From Siderastrea radians (Eukaryota > Cnidaria > Anthozoa > Scleractinia > Rhizangiidae): 64,000 bases of DNA. Shown here one piece after another: positions 23,249 through 34,575 of the stretch. The DNA is taken from NCBI GenBank assembly GCA_964017195.1, contig OZ024898.1, positions 13,061,557 to 13,125,556 on the forward strand, given 5' to 3'. Each line of letters begins with the position of its first letter. Position 1 is the first letter of the stretch. The translations under genes were made by a program, and so were the position numbers. Under the pieces are notes generated by a model. That model was not told where the DNA came from. It ran no database searches and saw nothing but the letters and a program-made list of their open reading frames with translations.

Positions 23249-24409
23249 GCTCAATCAAGCCGGCCTCATAAAGAGCAATTTCAATGCGTCCCCCTCATCT
23301 GATTCACAGCCATCCTAAAAGTCCAACAAATACCCCCCTCGCCGCCCTCCCTCGTATTCTCCGTATTCAACTGGAACTAGCGTGCAATGGACGCTAATGC
23401 GGAGGAATATCATTAAAAGAGCTTCATGTGCATTGGCTTCAATTGCAAGCTAGTTACAGTTCTACAACGAGAATACGAATATGGTCTATCGAGAAGCCGA
23501 AAAGGGTGGCCGCTTTTGATTCGCATTCTTTCCTGCAGTCACGGTCCAATCAAAAGTCACCTTCTAATTGGATTATACGAAAGAATGAAAAATTTGTTAA
23601 TAGTGGTCACATTTTGGGCTCCTTGTTTACAATTGACTCAGAACAATCTTCCTGCACGGAGCCCTTACCATTACAGTTTTTACAACAACTGACAGCATTC
23701 TCGAGCGCTCATTGGTAGCAAGTTTTAGGGGATGAAAGTGCAGACCGTGAAAATTTATAGCGCTATTTCTATCGCTATTCAATAGCGCCTTGCAAAATCG
23801 ACAACAAGAAAAGATTCTCTTAACAATATCATAGTTAAAAAGATCTGTCGGGAGAAGTTAACATACCTCTGCTTTCAGTTGAGGGCTCAAGCGTTTTTGA
23901 TTACTCTGTAAGACTCGTCTATCTTTTTCTACAGCTCCACTGAATGGCCTCCGCTTTTTAAGCAACACTCTAAGTCGTTTCTTTCCGACTCCGTAAATCT
24001 TCATAAATGCTCTTTTGCATATTTGTAGTTTCTGATTCGCGTTTCCAGTGGTGTAATATCGGATTACAGTTCTAGGATTATCCACTCGGTTCTGCCTTCT
24101 CGCATTCGTGGTTTCTATACGCGCGGCCAAATGTTCGTTCTGTGCTTGATAAGCCATGCGGTCGAAATCGTTTCTTATCTGCATTACAACGTCTATTCCA
24201 ATATTCAACAGACAGGTGGTACTGCAACATTCCAACCGCATTTCACGAACAAATCGAAATGGTCTGTTTTTCCTTGGTCTTATTTTCTTTTTGATGACTT
24301 TAAGAATAGGCTCTCGGCGCCGGCGCGTTGCAAGTTCGTCTGCTCGTTTTCTCTCCCGGTGGGAAACCACTTTTTGTTTCTCGAACTTATAGTGAAAACC
24401 TTGATCCAT
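22216..24409 (-). CDS. Transposase N-terminal half (two exons), unit A
   Basis: Two minus-strand exons: 24,409-23,867 (donor GCAGAG|gtatgt) and 22,662-22,216 (acceptor cctcacacag), phase 0, about 329 residues. Exon 1 is very basic (RRRREPILKVIKKKIRPRKN; YGVGKKRLRVLLKKRRP), as in a DNA-binding N-terminus. Exon 2 has VVEHIWSYEPEQSHYTRHKA, YLEPSLNLTKIYND, FRKIFFSYNLSFRKPRKDTC and the zinc-knuckle-like DTCGKCD at about residue 258, the pattern that precedes the catalytic core in a large family of cnidarian/mollusc transposase-like proteins (I think the DUF7869 group). It stops where the core should begin; the core is the divergent gene at 24,611. An inversion or genuine two-subunit arrangement would explain this. 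Both exons are intact and identical in unit B. Confidence 0.65.
22830..23165 (+). mobile_element. CR1/L2-like LINE 3' end fragment, unit A (intronic)
   Basis: Plus-strand sequence reads YGDRAFSVAGPNLWNTLPLE at about 22,828-22,890, the C-terminal GPNLWNSLP phrase of CR1/L2/Jockey-type ORF2, followed by a short 3' UTR ending in AAATTAAATTAAATT repeats at about 23,145-23,166. It lies in the intron of the minus-strand gene. A TAA microsatellite (about 23,206-23,249) follows. Copy in unit B at about 38,305-38,640. Confidence 0.7.
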
Positions 24410-24610
24410 AACGACGACGAAAAAAGATTCGACGGACGTACGTAGCAGAAAAAAGATGACGTTTCAAAACCGCACACGTTGTAATTGCTGTTGCCGTGCG
24501 CGCACTATAGTTACAAATGGTTTGTTCACTCGCGCGAGACGCCTAAAGCTACGCGTGCGACTTAGAAATTAAAGCTTGAACGTTAACAACGTTAACCCGG
24601 GGAAGAAAAG
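24410..24610. promoter_or_regulatory. Bidirectional promoter region, unit A
   Basis: 201 bp between the start codons of the two divergent half-transposase genes. It is GC- and CpG-richer than its surroundings (ACGTACGTAG, GTGCGCGCAC, CGCGCGAGACG) and contains a CRE half-site TGACGT at about 24,457. No TATA box is obvious. Role inferred from the divergent layout. Confidence 0.5.
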
Positions 24611-25540
24611 ATGTCACGGGCGTCAAATGAACCAACTCATGGGGTGTCAGTGTTTCACATGGATTTCCACAAGAATGTAATGATTCCTAAGCTGACTGCC
24701 CAACAAACGTACTACTTGCGAAAGATTAAATTGTATGCTTTTGGGATCCACAGTGCAGAAACGAACAAAGGGACGACATATGCTTGGAGCGAATGCACGG
24801 CTGAGAAAAATCCAGAAACTCTTGTATCCTGCCTCGATTTACATCTACGTCAGACAGAATCCAACAATCGCAAGTGGAACATATTTTGGGCTGATAACAC
24901 AAGGTCCCAGAACAAGAATCACACGGTCGTTTTTTATTTTGACTATCTCGTGGCGAGTGGATTCCGTGTGAGAATCGATTACAAGTTCCTCGAAGCAGGC
25001 CATTCCTTTGGCGCCGTAGATCGCGATGGTGGCTTAGCGGAAGGCTTGTTCAGAAATGCAGAACATCTAGAAACACCTGTGGACTACGCAGAGACAATAA
25101 ACAACAGTTCTTTGTTTCCAAAACTAACCTGGATTCTCCCACCGCAATCGGCGTTCAAAAGTCACGCCACGTGGCTTCGTAAAACTTACAGAGTAAGGAG
25201 GAAAGACATTTTCAATCAGGCCTACCGATTTAGCGACACCATGTATTTTAATTTCGGGATAGGCGAGCGTGTTGATCCTACGGACGGGATCGTCAAAACT
25301 TTCAGGCACCCCAACTGCGTTTGGCTAAGAAAGACGCTAGATGATCGAGAACAACCTATCGAAGTGGACTTTAGAAGACGAACTTTAGAACGAACTCGCT
25401 TCCGCGAAGAAGACCTCTCCGCCTTAAGTACCGTTTCCATCAAACCAAATGAGAAAACCTCTCAGGACTTAGAAAAAATGTTACCATATCTTAGACCCGC
25501 TGGAAAGGCTTACTACAATAGTATTTTGTCTTCAGACTAA
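24611..25540 (+). CDS. Transposase C-terminal half, RNase-H-like core, unit A
   Basis: 309 residues, ATG to TAA, one exon. Likely catalytic residues: Asp18 in FHMDFHKN, Asp95 in FWADNTRSQNKN, then GHSFGAVDRD with His131 and Asp137. The order hydrophobic-D...ADN-x-x-x-QNKN...GHS/T...D is the core of a multi-copy cnidarian/mollusc transposase-like family (probably DUF7869). YYLRKIKLYAFGIHSAE after the first Asp is also typical. Full proteins of this family carry a DTC..CD region upstream in the same chain; here that part is on the other strand. The start is chosen because it is the first Met, close to the promoter region. Identical in unit B, so probably intact when duplicated. Confidence 0.7.
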   Translation: MSRASNEPTHGVSVFHMDFHKNVMIPKLTAQQTYYLRKIKLYAFGIHSAETNKGTTYAWSECTAEKNPETLVSCLDLHLRQTESNNRKWNIFWADNTRSQNKNHTVVFYFDYLVASGFRVRIDYKFLEAGHSFGAVDRDGGLAEGLFRNAEHLETPVDYAETINNSSLFPKLTWILPPQSAFKSHATWLRKTYRVRRKDIFNQAYRFSDTMYFNFGIGERVDPTDGIVKTFRHPNCVWLRKTLDDREQPIEVDFRRRTLERTRFREEDLSALSTVSIKPNEKTSQDLEKMLPYLRPAGKAYYNSILSSD

Positions 25541-25646
25541 CCGGTGATCAGTGACATCAAAAGGTCAGCGCGAATTCTTTTAGTGCAAAGGCGCGTGACG
25601 ATAATCAACATTCATTTGTTAAGTTCAGTAGTTAATGACAACATTA

Positions 25647-25759
25647 CAGTAGAATCCCGATCACGGGGTCGAACCCTCGTTTCCCTCTGTAATTCTACCC
25701 CCGATTTCTCGAAGAAATTTCCATTTCCCGTGGAGGTTCGAAAAATCGGGATTCTACTG
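25647..25759. mobile_element. Tc1/mariner (pogo)-type MITE, unit A
   Basis: 113 bp. Ends CAGTAGAATCCCGAT and its exact complement ATCGGGATTCTACTG, flanked by TA on each side (25,645-25,646 and 25,760-25,761). The CAGT start and TA duplication fit pogo/Tigger-derived MITEs. Copy in unit B at 41,122-41,234. Confidence 0.8.
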
Positions 25760-26090
25760 TATTTGCGACAACTTCCTTGTGGTTCCATACTGCAAGTTAA
25801 GACTGAGTCCCATTTGTATGACTACGGTGATTTTATTTAATCCGTGAATCGACATCCAACAGATTAATGAGTAATAGTCCAAACTAAACAAAAGAAATCA
25901 ATGGAATTAGTGTGTAATAGTATTTGAAAGTTTAGTTACTATTTCACGGGTTAAGTAAAACCAGTCTATTTTCATGAAATGGAACTGTTACATTAATTGT
26001 GTTTGCTTTAACCGACGGACAGAGATCGTGGACTGCGGCTCAGGTGACGCCTGTCACATCTTTTCTTCCTAGTTATCCAACGTTGCGAAT

Positions 26091-27850
26091 TTCTTTTTTT
26101 TTTTCGCCTAATAGTTTTTTTTATTGCAAGACACGTACAGTCACGTTACATTACTTACATAACGGTATGAAACAAAACACTAAATACATTACATTACATT
26201 ACAAATCCTACACAAGAGCGCTAGTTATAGTATAACACTTGCATTACTCCACTTACAATACTCTATTCTAATTGCACTTAATGGATACGATAATAATACT
26301 TTTTTTGTTTGCCCTACACAGTGACACATACAAACCATGCAGATGCCCAATTAATTCCCTTACAAGATTAAATAGCAATTTCCTAGCACAAAAAAATATT
26401 AAAAACTTAATTTACCCGGCGGACTTCCATTTTTTTCCTTGTAGTAGACTAATATAAGATTACAACAGAAGCTCCCATCTTGTATAAAAATTGCGAAGCT
26501 TTCGGTTCTTAATAGCAATTAACTTTTCAACTTCTTGTTTAGCTTCAACCTTGTGCAGAAACAATCAAAATTTTGGAAGGTACTTATTTTTTCTACTCTC
26601 CCAGATAGTTATCTTACCAAGAATTATCAAATAATTTAATAAATCGTTCCTCTAAAGAAAGCCAATTATGATGTCTTTTAAAGACAAAGAAAAATTTTCA
26701 CAACTTATACCAGACCACCAGACTGTAAAACTATTCCAGAACACCTGCACAAAGGAGCAGTTAAAGAAGAGGTGGTACAAATCTTCCGTATAGGTTCCAC
26801 AAAATGAGCACTTATCTGAATCGCTTAAACCTATTTTGAATAATTTATCATTTGTAAACAAAATGAAAAGACCAAACATACGTTTCGCTTGCAGCTAGAT
26901 GCGGAATAGAAAAAGCATCTTGTGGATTTGAGAGTTTAAAATCAGCTATCAACCTTTCAAAGCTATTCGGAGTTTTCGCTTTAGTTGATATCATCATTGA
27001 ATAGAATTGTTTGCACTTTGCCGTATACACATTAAAATCTTTAGCATTATACTCAAAATTCATAGGATCGAATTTTCCCACTGTTAGGAGATTGGAAGAA
27101 TTTTTTGAATTCATATTTATGATAGCAGACCTCAATGCTGTCCATGTAAGGAAATTAGTATTAAGACCTTTTTGTTTAAAGGACTCAAAAGAACGTACAT
27201 TATCAATATTAAACTGTAAATCATTCAAATAAATTATGCCCTTATCAAAGGACATTTTATAAAACACTGGTCTGTTATTTATCCTTATGTCCTTATTTTT
27301 CCAGATAACATTTTGGGAATAATTAACATCGGAAAAGGAACTTCTAAATTCCACCCACCTGTCCACCTAAGGAGCTCTAAGTAAAAGTTACTAACGCTTA
27401 AATCAAGGTCATTGACATCATAATTGCATCTAAGAACCCCTCACCCTCTTTTTTCCATTCCTCTCAGTAACTTTTCTTTCATCTTAATTTGGACAAAAAT
27501 TTTATCGGTCAATATCGAAGTATTCATTTTCCAAAACCCTGGGCCTCGCTTGCATTCCTCAAGTTCCTGCAGGTGTAGAAGAATTGCCGAGTGATCAGTT
27601 CTAATTGCAGCAATAATATCAGCGTCTTTAATTAAGTCCTGAAGTGAGTTTGAGATAAGCCAATAGTCTAATCTACAGAAAACAAAAGGAGACTTTTGTG
27701 ACCAAGTAAAGCTTTTCGTTTGAGGGTTTTTTTTACACGCCAAACATCATGTAAATTAAATATTGCTTGTAATTGTTCAATGCGATCAGTAATTTTTTTC
27801 CTTGCTACCAGTATACCGCCTTGTTTGTCAAGAAGTGGATAAAGGGCAAT
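26091..27850 (-). mobile_element. L1/Tx1-like LINE fragment with internal deletion, unit A
   Basis: The minus strand reads, from 27,850 down: the C-terminal part of an APE endonuclease (ITDRIEQLQAIFNLHDVWR; FCRLDYWLIS; TDHSAILLHL), then directly the region after RT (NKDIRINNRPVFYKMSFDKG; FLTWTALRSA; LAASETYVWSFHF) and the zinc motif CSFCGTYTEDLYHLFFNCS at about 26,750, then a UTR with A tail (T-run 26,091-26,104). The RT core is missing, and frames break at 27,366, 27,441 and 26,879. Same family as the copy at 2577-4040. Confidence 0.75.
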
Positions 27851-28985
27851 AAAATTATTGCCCTTCTTAGCTGTCCGATCAGCCTTGCAATTGGTTTTTT
27901 GTTTTATTCAACATTGCTGATCCTGATCTACACCAAGATCCGGCTTCACCTCGCTACTGTTTGTCCAAGTGGTCCTTGCATCGAGTTACCTGATTTGGCG
28001 TTATAACATACCATTGAATAGCTAATTGCATCGCACTACACAAAGATACGCAAACACAAACACAAAAACACATACACAAAGTACATATTTTACGCTGGAA
28101 AACAATTTTAAATTTCAAATTTTTCTCCTCTTTCCTGAAGGAGTGCAGCATTCTTCCTCGCTCCCTCAGCCGTGCCCGCTCCTAGCCGATACACATTAAC
28201 TTAAATACGTTGAAATTGAAATGTATATGGCTTCTTATAAGTCTATCTTTGCCAATCTACCTACCAACAAGGTATTTAAGAGCAGCACTCGACTTCAAAA
28301 ATAAAAGCTAAGTATTTAACGATAAATAAATAAATAACGTGTGCAAACCATTATATGGAGTGAAGGTTAAGTTTGCGGCAATAATAAACACGTTGCGAAT
28401 TTCTGATACCCCGTCTTTATAGGGTAGCGTAGGGTTTGTGGGCGGGGGGGAGGGAGGGGGGAAGGCGAGTATGGAGTCGTGACCCGACCAAGTCCAGGGA
28501 CAAATGTTTATAAAATCCGCGTGCAAAGCATAGAGTGATTTCATTTAATCCGTGAAACAATATCTCACAGTGTGTAATAGTCCAAACTAAAGAAAAGAAA
28601 ACAATGTAATTGGTGTCTAACAGATCTGAAAGTGTAGTACCTATTTCACAGGTTTAGTAAAATCACTCTACTTTAACATATTTAGTTTAACTCACGAAAC
28701 ACGTTTCTCTTCTAGCTTATATCTCCACGCGTCACGGTCTATTTTTCTCTGGGAACTTTTGAGGAGGGAGGGGGTGGGGCTTGCCGGAGCGAGGGACAGG
28801 TTTATTTAAAATCGTGTACAGATACAGTCATATCGAGTATCAGAGTTTTGGCCATCAATCACGTGACTTCTATATTTAGAAACCAACATTTGCGAAAAAC
28901 ATCGGGTTGTTCCAAAAAATTAGTATCAGACAAAACAAACTATAATAAGTAAACGTGGTGGATGATTGCCTTTAAGCAATTAAGT
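27851..28985. other. Unit A right-centre, no gene recognised
   Basis: About 1.1 kb, AT-rich, with a GTGTTTGTGTTT-like microsatellite (about 28,040-28,080) and a G-rich run (28,441-28,465, GGGGGGGGAGGGAGGGGGG) that could form a quadruplex. A sequence block near 28,540-28,680 (TCATTTAATCCGTGAAACAA...) resembles 25,830-25,965, so it is a diverged internal duplication. Confidence 0.5.
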
Positions 28986-29215
28986 TGGAGGTGAGCGTGG
29001 CCTAGTGGTTAGGGTGCTGGACTTGTAATCTGGAGGTCCCGAGTTCAAATCCTCCTCCCTGCCACTGGATGAATTTGTCAGTCGGTGGTCCCGAATTTAA
29101 CTCCTCCACGCTTTGTAGCGGAATGTTGATGTTCACCAGGGAGCTATTAGCCACGTGCACATGGTCTGAAATTGATAAAGGCGATAATCTGTCAGAATGA
29201 CTGTGCAATCTCGAC
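28986..29215 (+). mobile_element. tRNA-derived SINE, unit A
   Basis: The first 75 bp look like a tRNA gene: A box GTGGCCTAGTGGTTAGGG, an anticodon arm with loop CTTGTAA (anticodon TGT, threonine-like), and B box GAGTTCAAATCC, ending CTGCCA at about 29,064. Acceptor-stem pairing is poor and about 150 bp of unrelated tail follows, so this is a SINE with an internal Pol III promoter and not a working tRNA. Copy in unit B at 44,461-44,690. Confidence 0.75.
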
Positions 29216-29241
29216 AAAATTTTAGAATCTTGCCATTTTCT

Positions 29242-29319
29242 AGTCTCCTACGCAGCCGTTTTTAGATGTTTTGGGAGCGTTGCGTGACGCCACTAAAAAC
29301 GGCTGCGTACAGGAGACTG
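29242..29319. mobile_element. Short palindromic MITE, unit A
   Basis: AGTCTCCTACGCAGCCGTTT at 29,242 is mirrored by AAACGGCTGCGTACAGGAGACT ending at 29,318, with a 20-bp loop. The flanks repeat GCCATTTTCT (29,232-29,241 and 29,320-29,329), so a duplication of about 9-10 bp is likely, which would suit a MULE-type MITE. Copy in unit B at 44,717-44,794. Confidence 0.75.
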
Positions 29320-29653
29320 GCCATTTTCTCTGATTTTCTTGTATTTTTAGAATCTTGTCAGTTGAATTTCTGTAGGAGAATGAAAATTTGAACAATATTT
29401 CATTTATTCTTTCTTATCCTTGATATATCTAAGCTGCAGGTCTTGTTGGAAAGTCGTTGTAAGTATAAAATAATATGTTTACTTTTCAGACAACAGTCCC
29501 TCACACAGCCCCAAGCGCAGTCGAAAATATTAAATTACAAGACTACAAGCTTATATGTATTCTAGGTATACAACTGAAAAGTTAACCGCGTTCACAAACA
29601 TGTATATAAAGAAGATTTTGAAAATATTCAGCAAAAACAACGGCCGTTTCCAT

Positions 29654-30088
29654 TTATCTAAGGTTTTCTTTGTCCGCTTCGCGAAATGTAAGTTCTCCAG
29701 GGTCATAGGTCGCGCACCAAGGACCCATATGCGAAAATTGTTGATATTTTTCGACAGTCGTTAAAACAAACGTTTTAAACTCTGCAGCAAATTCCTTCAC
29801 AACCACAGAAATTGGTTTATCTGTAAACTTCTTTTTCAAAACAACACGTCCTCCCGTTGCGTTTTATCTATGCGCAAGCTAAGTAAACATGACCATGCAA
29901 TTTACGGAGACGCAAAATTAGAAAGACAAATTGGCCTACTGAAGTGTTCGATAAACCTTCAAGGACAGTTTCGTCTAAATACATGGTACGACAAACCCAG
30001 CAATGGTCGTTGGTTGTTTGTTCTTGCACTGACTGCAAAAATATATAAGCTTACTGGACATGACAGAACAATTAATTCGGCCGGGTGA
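29654..30088. other. Two short divergent frames of unknown status, unit A
   Basis: Minus strand 29,839-29,654 encodes 61 residues (KFTDKPISVVVKEFAAEFKT ... MGPWCATYDPGELTFREADK) and plus strand 29,870-30,088 encodes 72 residues (HDHAIYGDAKLERQIGLLKC ...). The minus frame has protein-like composition but no family I recognise. They may be exon remnants. Copies at 45,129-45,563. Confidence 0.25.
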
Positions 30089-30236
30089 GCAATACAAACT
30101 AGAAAGTGCGCCAATCAATGTGCTTGGTCTAACTCGTATGGGAAATGGACGATGCATTTGCGCTAAGAGAAATGAAACGGAGGGGAATTGAGCGGCATTT
30201 CAAACTCCACGTTTGCTGAAGCCACCGGTTGCAGAG

Positions 30237-30274
30237 GCCTGGGTTTTTGCCCCAAACGGGGCAAAAACCCAGGC
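30237..30274. repeat. Perfect 17-bp hairpin, unit A
   Basis: GCCTGGGTTTTTGCCCC, loop AAAC, GGGGCAAAAACCCAGGC. No mismatch in the 17-bp stem. No T-run follows, and its place in a eukaryotic mobile element argues against a bacterial-style terminator. Copy at 45,712-45,749. Confidence 0.9.
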
Positions 30275-30935
30275 TCTCGCGGCCAGAGCTTAAAATAGCA
30301 CTCCGGGCATGGAAGTAACTTACCTACCCCAGGAACTTTTAAAACCTTAATTTCACCAACTTAAAACCACGCGCAGCGCGAAATTTGTCTCCAATACATA
30401 TATTCCCACAGTTTTTCAAACGGCCACAATAAAACCCCTCTGAGATATAACGGTTCAAAGTTGTCAAACTCTCTCGTTCCCAATCCCCCTACACCCTACG
30501 CGAGCACTGGAGCCCAGGCGCTACACCGCCAAACATATGGAGACTGTCATTTTGGAAACACTTCAAATATGGCCATCTTTACGCCATGATTATCTCCAAA
30601 CTACACGTCCATTTCCGCTTCAAACACCAGTTTCGCTACGAAGAAACATTACCCATAGTTTTTCGCTGATCCGGAAGACCTCCAAGGAAAATGACAGCTG
30701 TCCAAAGATTACCGCTTGTGACGGTATGAACTGGGTTTGTTTGTTTTCCATCTCCTGATTCCATTACACAGTTCCATTTCTCCTCAACAAGCTTCCAGCT
30801 GCAAGTAGCTACGTGCTTACATCACAACAAGCAGGTTTTCAGGTAAGAAATGGGTCTGGAAGAATGACAACGACGGAACCTGACAACACAAAAGGGGTCC
30901 AACAGAATAAGACCCTTTTTGAAAAATGGCGCCTC
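30275..30935. other. Right end of unit A, no gene recognised
   Basis: About 660 bp up to the unit A terminus GGCGCCTC. An open frame of 73 codons at 30,537 has no recognisable motif. The end contains CTGACAACACAAAAGGGG, matching the CTGACAACACAAAAAGGG at the start of the unit, in the same orientation, next to the GACCCTTTTTGAAAAATGG inverted block. Confidence 0.5.
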
Positions 30936-33900
30936 ATCTTAGACTAGAGAATTTTAGAATCATCCATTTCTTATATTTTTAGAATCTTGTCAATTCAATT
31001 CCTGTATTTTTTTATCAGAACATCGTATGACTGACGCATTTAAGCTTTGTTCCAAGACCAAGCTATGACAGGTAAATAAAAAACTAAAAATTTATACATT
31101 TGTATGGTCACCCTTGTACTGGCATGACCTTGTCTAAAAAGGCTCTTTTGGCACTTCTGCTCAGGTTGTCGAAATGTCAGTCACCAACAGCAATTCTTTT
31201 CTGTATTACTCTCACCTGGATGGTCACAGTGTACGAACTGTACATGTAGGTTTTGCTGTATACTAGACCCTCCCTCCCCGATTGGGCTGACCTTTGTAAC
31301 CTGTGGGGGAGGGGGGGCACCCATTGTACCCTCCTGTCTGTGGTCCTGTATGTGCACCCTGGAAACTACTAAGTAAACATGAGGCCTAGTTCTGTGTGGT
31401 TTGCATGTTGAAACAACTCACTGTTCCTTGCTTTAGATTTTTTTATCCTTAAGAATTCTTAGACTAGAGAATTTTAGAATCATCCATTTCTTATATTTTT
31501 AGAATCTTGTCAATTCAATTCCTGTATTTTTTTATCAGAACATCGTATGACTGACGCATTTAAGCTTTGTTCCAAGACCAAGCTATGACAGGTAAATAAA
31601 AAACTAAAAATTTATACATTTGTATGGTCACCCTTGTACTGGCATGACCTTGTCTAAAAAGGCTCTTTTGGCACTTCTGCTCAGGTTGTCGAAATGTCAG
31701 TCACCAACAGCAATTCTTTTCTGTATTACTCTCACCTGGATGGTCACAGTGTACGAACTGTACATGTAGGTTTTGCTGTATACTAGACCCTCCCTCCCCG
31801 ATTGGGCTGACCTTTGTAACCTGTGGGGGAGGGGGGGCACCCATTGTACCCTCCTGTCTGTGGTCCTGTATGTGCACCCTGGAAACTACTAAGTAAACAT
31901 GAGGCCTAGTTCTGTGTGGTTTGCATGTTGAAACAACTCACTGTTCCTTGCTTTAGATTTTTTTATCCTTAAGAATTCTTAGACTAGAGAATTTTAGAAT
32001 CATCCATTTCTTATATTTTTAGAATCTTGTCAATTCAATTCCTGTATTTTTTTATCAGAACATCGTATGACTGACGCATTTAAGCTTTGTTCCAAGACCA
32101 AGCTATGACAGGTAAATAAAAAACTAAAAATTTATACATTTGTATGGTCACCCTTGTACTGGCATGACCTTGTCTAAAAAGGCTCTTTTGGCACTTCTGC
32201 TCAGGTTGTCGAAATGTCAGTCACCAACAGCAATTCTTTTCTGTATTACTCTCACCTGGATGGTCACAGTGTACGAACTGTACATGTAGGTTTTGCTGTA
32301 TACTAGACCCTCCCTCCCCGATTGGGCTGACCTTTGTAACCTGTGGGGGAGGGGGGGCACCCATTGTACCCTCCTGTCTGTGGTCCTGTATGTGCACCCT
32401 GGAAACTACTAAGTAAACATGAGGCCTAGTTCTGTGTGGTTTGCATGTTGAAACAACTCACTGTTCCTTGCTTTAGATTTTTTTATCCTTAAGAATTCTT
32501 AGACTAGAGAATTTTAGAATCATCCATTTCTTATATTTTTAGAATCTTGTCAATTCAATTCCTGTATTTTTTTATCAGAACATCGTATGACTGACGCATT
32601 TAAGCTTTGTTCCAAGACCAAGCTATGACAGGTAAATAAAAAACTAAAAATTTATACATTTGTATGGTCACCCTTGTACTGGCATGACCTTGTCTAAAAA
32701 GGCTCTTTTGGCACTTCTGCTCAGGTTGTCGAAATGTCAGTCACCAACAGCAATTCTTTTCTGTATTACTCTCACCTGGATGGTCACAGTGTACGAACTG
32801 TACATGTAGGTTTTGCTGTATACTAGACCCTCCCTCCCCGATTGGGCTGACCTTTGTAACCTGTGGGGGAGGGGGGGCACCCATTGTACCCTCCTGTCTG
32901 TGGTCCTGTATGTGCACCCTGGAAACTACTAAGTAAACATGAGGCCTAGTTCTGTGTGGTTTGCATGTTGAAACAACTCACTGTTCCTTGCTTTAGATTT
33001 TTTTATCCTTAAGAATCTTAGACTAGAGAATTTTAGAATCATCCATTTCTTATATTTTTAGAATCTTGTCAATTCAATTCCTGTATTTTTTTATCAGAAC
33101 ATCGTATGACTGACGCATTTAAGCTTTGTTCCAAGACCAAGCTATGACAGGTAAATAAAAAACTAAAAATTTATACATTTGTATGGTCACCCTTGTACTG
33201 GCATGACCTTGTCTAAAAAGGCTCTTTTGGCACTTCTGCTCAGGTTGTCGAAATGTCAGTCACCAACAGCAATTCTTTTCTGTATTACTCTCACCTGGAT
33301 GGTCACAGTGTACGAACTGTACATGTAGGTTTTGCTGTATACTAGACCCTCCCTCCCCGATTGGGCTGACCTTTGTAACCTGTGGGGGAGGGGGGGCACC
33401 CATTGTACCCTCCTGTCTGTGGTCCTGTATGTGCACCCTGGAAACTACTAAGTAAACATGAGGCCTAGTTCTGTGTGGTTTGCATGTTGAAACAACTCAC
33501 TGTTCCTTGCTTTAGATTTTTTTATCCTTAAGAATTCTTAGACTAGAGAATTTTAGAATCATCCATTTCTTATATTTTTAGAATCTTGTCAATTCAATTC
33601 CTGTATTTTTTTATCAGAACATCGTATGACTGACGCATTTAAGCTTTGTTCCAAGACCAAGCTATGACAGGTAAATAAAAAACTAAAAATTTATACATTT
33701 GTATGGTCACCCTTGTACTGGCATGACCTTGTCTAAAAAGGCTCTTTTGGCACTTCTGCTCAGGTTGTCGAAATGTCAGTCACCAACAGCAATTCTTTTC
33801 TGTATTACTCTCACCTGGATGGTCACAGTGTACGAACTGTACATGTAGGTTTTGCTGTATACTAGACCCTCCCTCCCCGATTGGGCTGACCTTTGTAACC

Positions 33901-34574
33901 TGTGGGGGAGGGGGGGCACCCATTGTACCCTCCTGTCTGTGGTCCTGTATGTGCACCCTGGAAACTACTAAGTAAACATGAGGCCTAGTTCTGTGTGGTT
34001 TGCATGTTGAAACAACTCACTGTTCCTTGCTTTAGATTTTTTTATCCTTAAGAATTCTTAGACTAGAGAATTTTAGAATCATCCATTTCTTATATTTTTA
34101 GAATCTTGTCAATTCAATTCCTGTATTTTTTTATCAGAACATCGTATGACTGACGCATTTAAGCTTTGTTCCAAGACCAAGCTATGACAGGTAAATAAAA
34201 AACTAAAAATTTATACATTTGTATGGTCACCCTTGTACTGGCATGACCTTGTCTAAAAAGGCTCTTTTGGCACTTCTGCTCAGGTTGTCGAAATGTCAGT
34301 CACCAACAGCAATTCTTTTCTGTATTACTCTCACCTGGATGGTCACAGTGTACGAACTGTACATGTAGGTTTTGCTGTATACTAGACCCTCCCTCCCCGA
34401 TTGGGCTGACCTTTGTAACCTGTGGGGGAGGGGGGGCACCCATTGTACCCTCCTGTCTGTGGTCCTGTATGTGCACCCTGGAAACTACTAAGTAAACATG
34501 AGGCCTAGTTCTGTGTGGTTTGCATGTTGAAACAACTCACTGTTCCTTGCTTTAGATTTTTTTATCCTTAAGAT
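30936..34574 (+). repeat. Seven-copy 520-bp tandem array between units A and B
   Basis: Repeat starts (AGACTAGAGAATTTTAGAAT) lie at 30,941, 31,461, 31,981, 32,501, 33,020, 33,540 and 34,060, so the period is 520 bp with one single-base loss in the fourth copy. The copies look otherwise identical. No long open frame. Each monomer contains ATGAGGCCT (31,379 in the first), the same word as the unit's own left end, and a C-run/G-run pair (CCCTCCCTCCCC then GGGGGAGGGGGGG, 30 bp apart) able to form a hairpin or quadruplex. The first copy begins directly after the AT of unit A and the last ends in CTTAAG directly before ATGAGG of unit B. Confidence 0.95.
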
Positions 34575-34575
34575 G

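Larger units (their letters stand above)
18558..30935. mobile_element. Unit A of the composite (12.4 kb)
   Basis: Starts GAGGCCTGACAACAC and ends AAAAATGGCGCCTC. It holds a split transposase as two divergent genes (22,216-24,409 minus; 24,611-25,540 plus), two MITEs, two LINE fragments and one SINE. Against unit B I noticed only about half a dozen base differences apart from two segments present only here (about 57 bp near 18,745-18,802 and 482 bp near 21,284-21,765). Confidence 0.8.

Noticed and set aside
28988..29064. A tRNA-Thr (TGT) gene
   Set aside because: A and B boxes and the anticodon arm are fair, but the acceptor stem pairs poorly, a SINE tail follows and the sequence is inside a duplicated transposon.
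30237..30274. Rho-independent terminator
   Set aside because: Perfect GC stem, but no following T-run and the genome is eukaryotic.
30936..34574. CRISPR-like or gene-encoding tandem array
   Set aside because: The repeats are 520 bp, contiguous, without spacers and without an open frame; the setting is eukaryotic.
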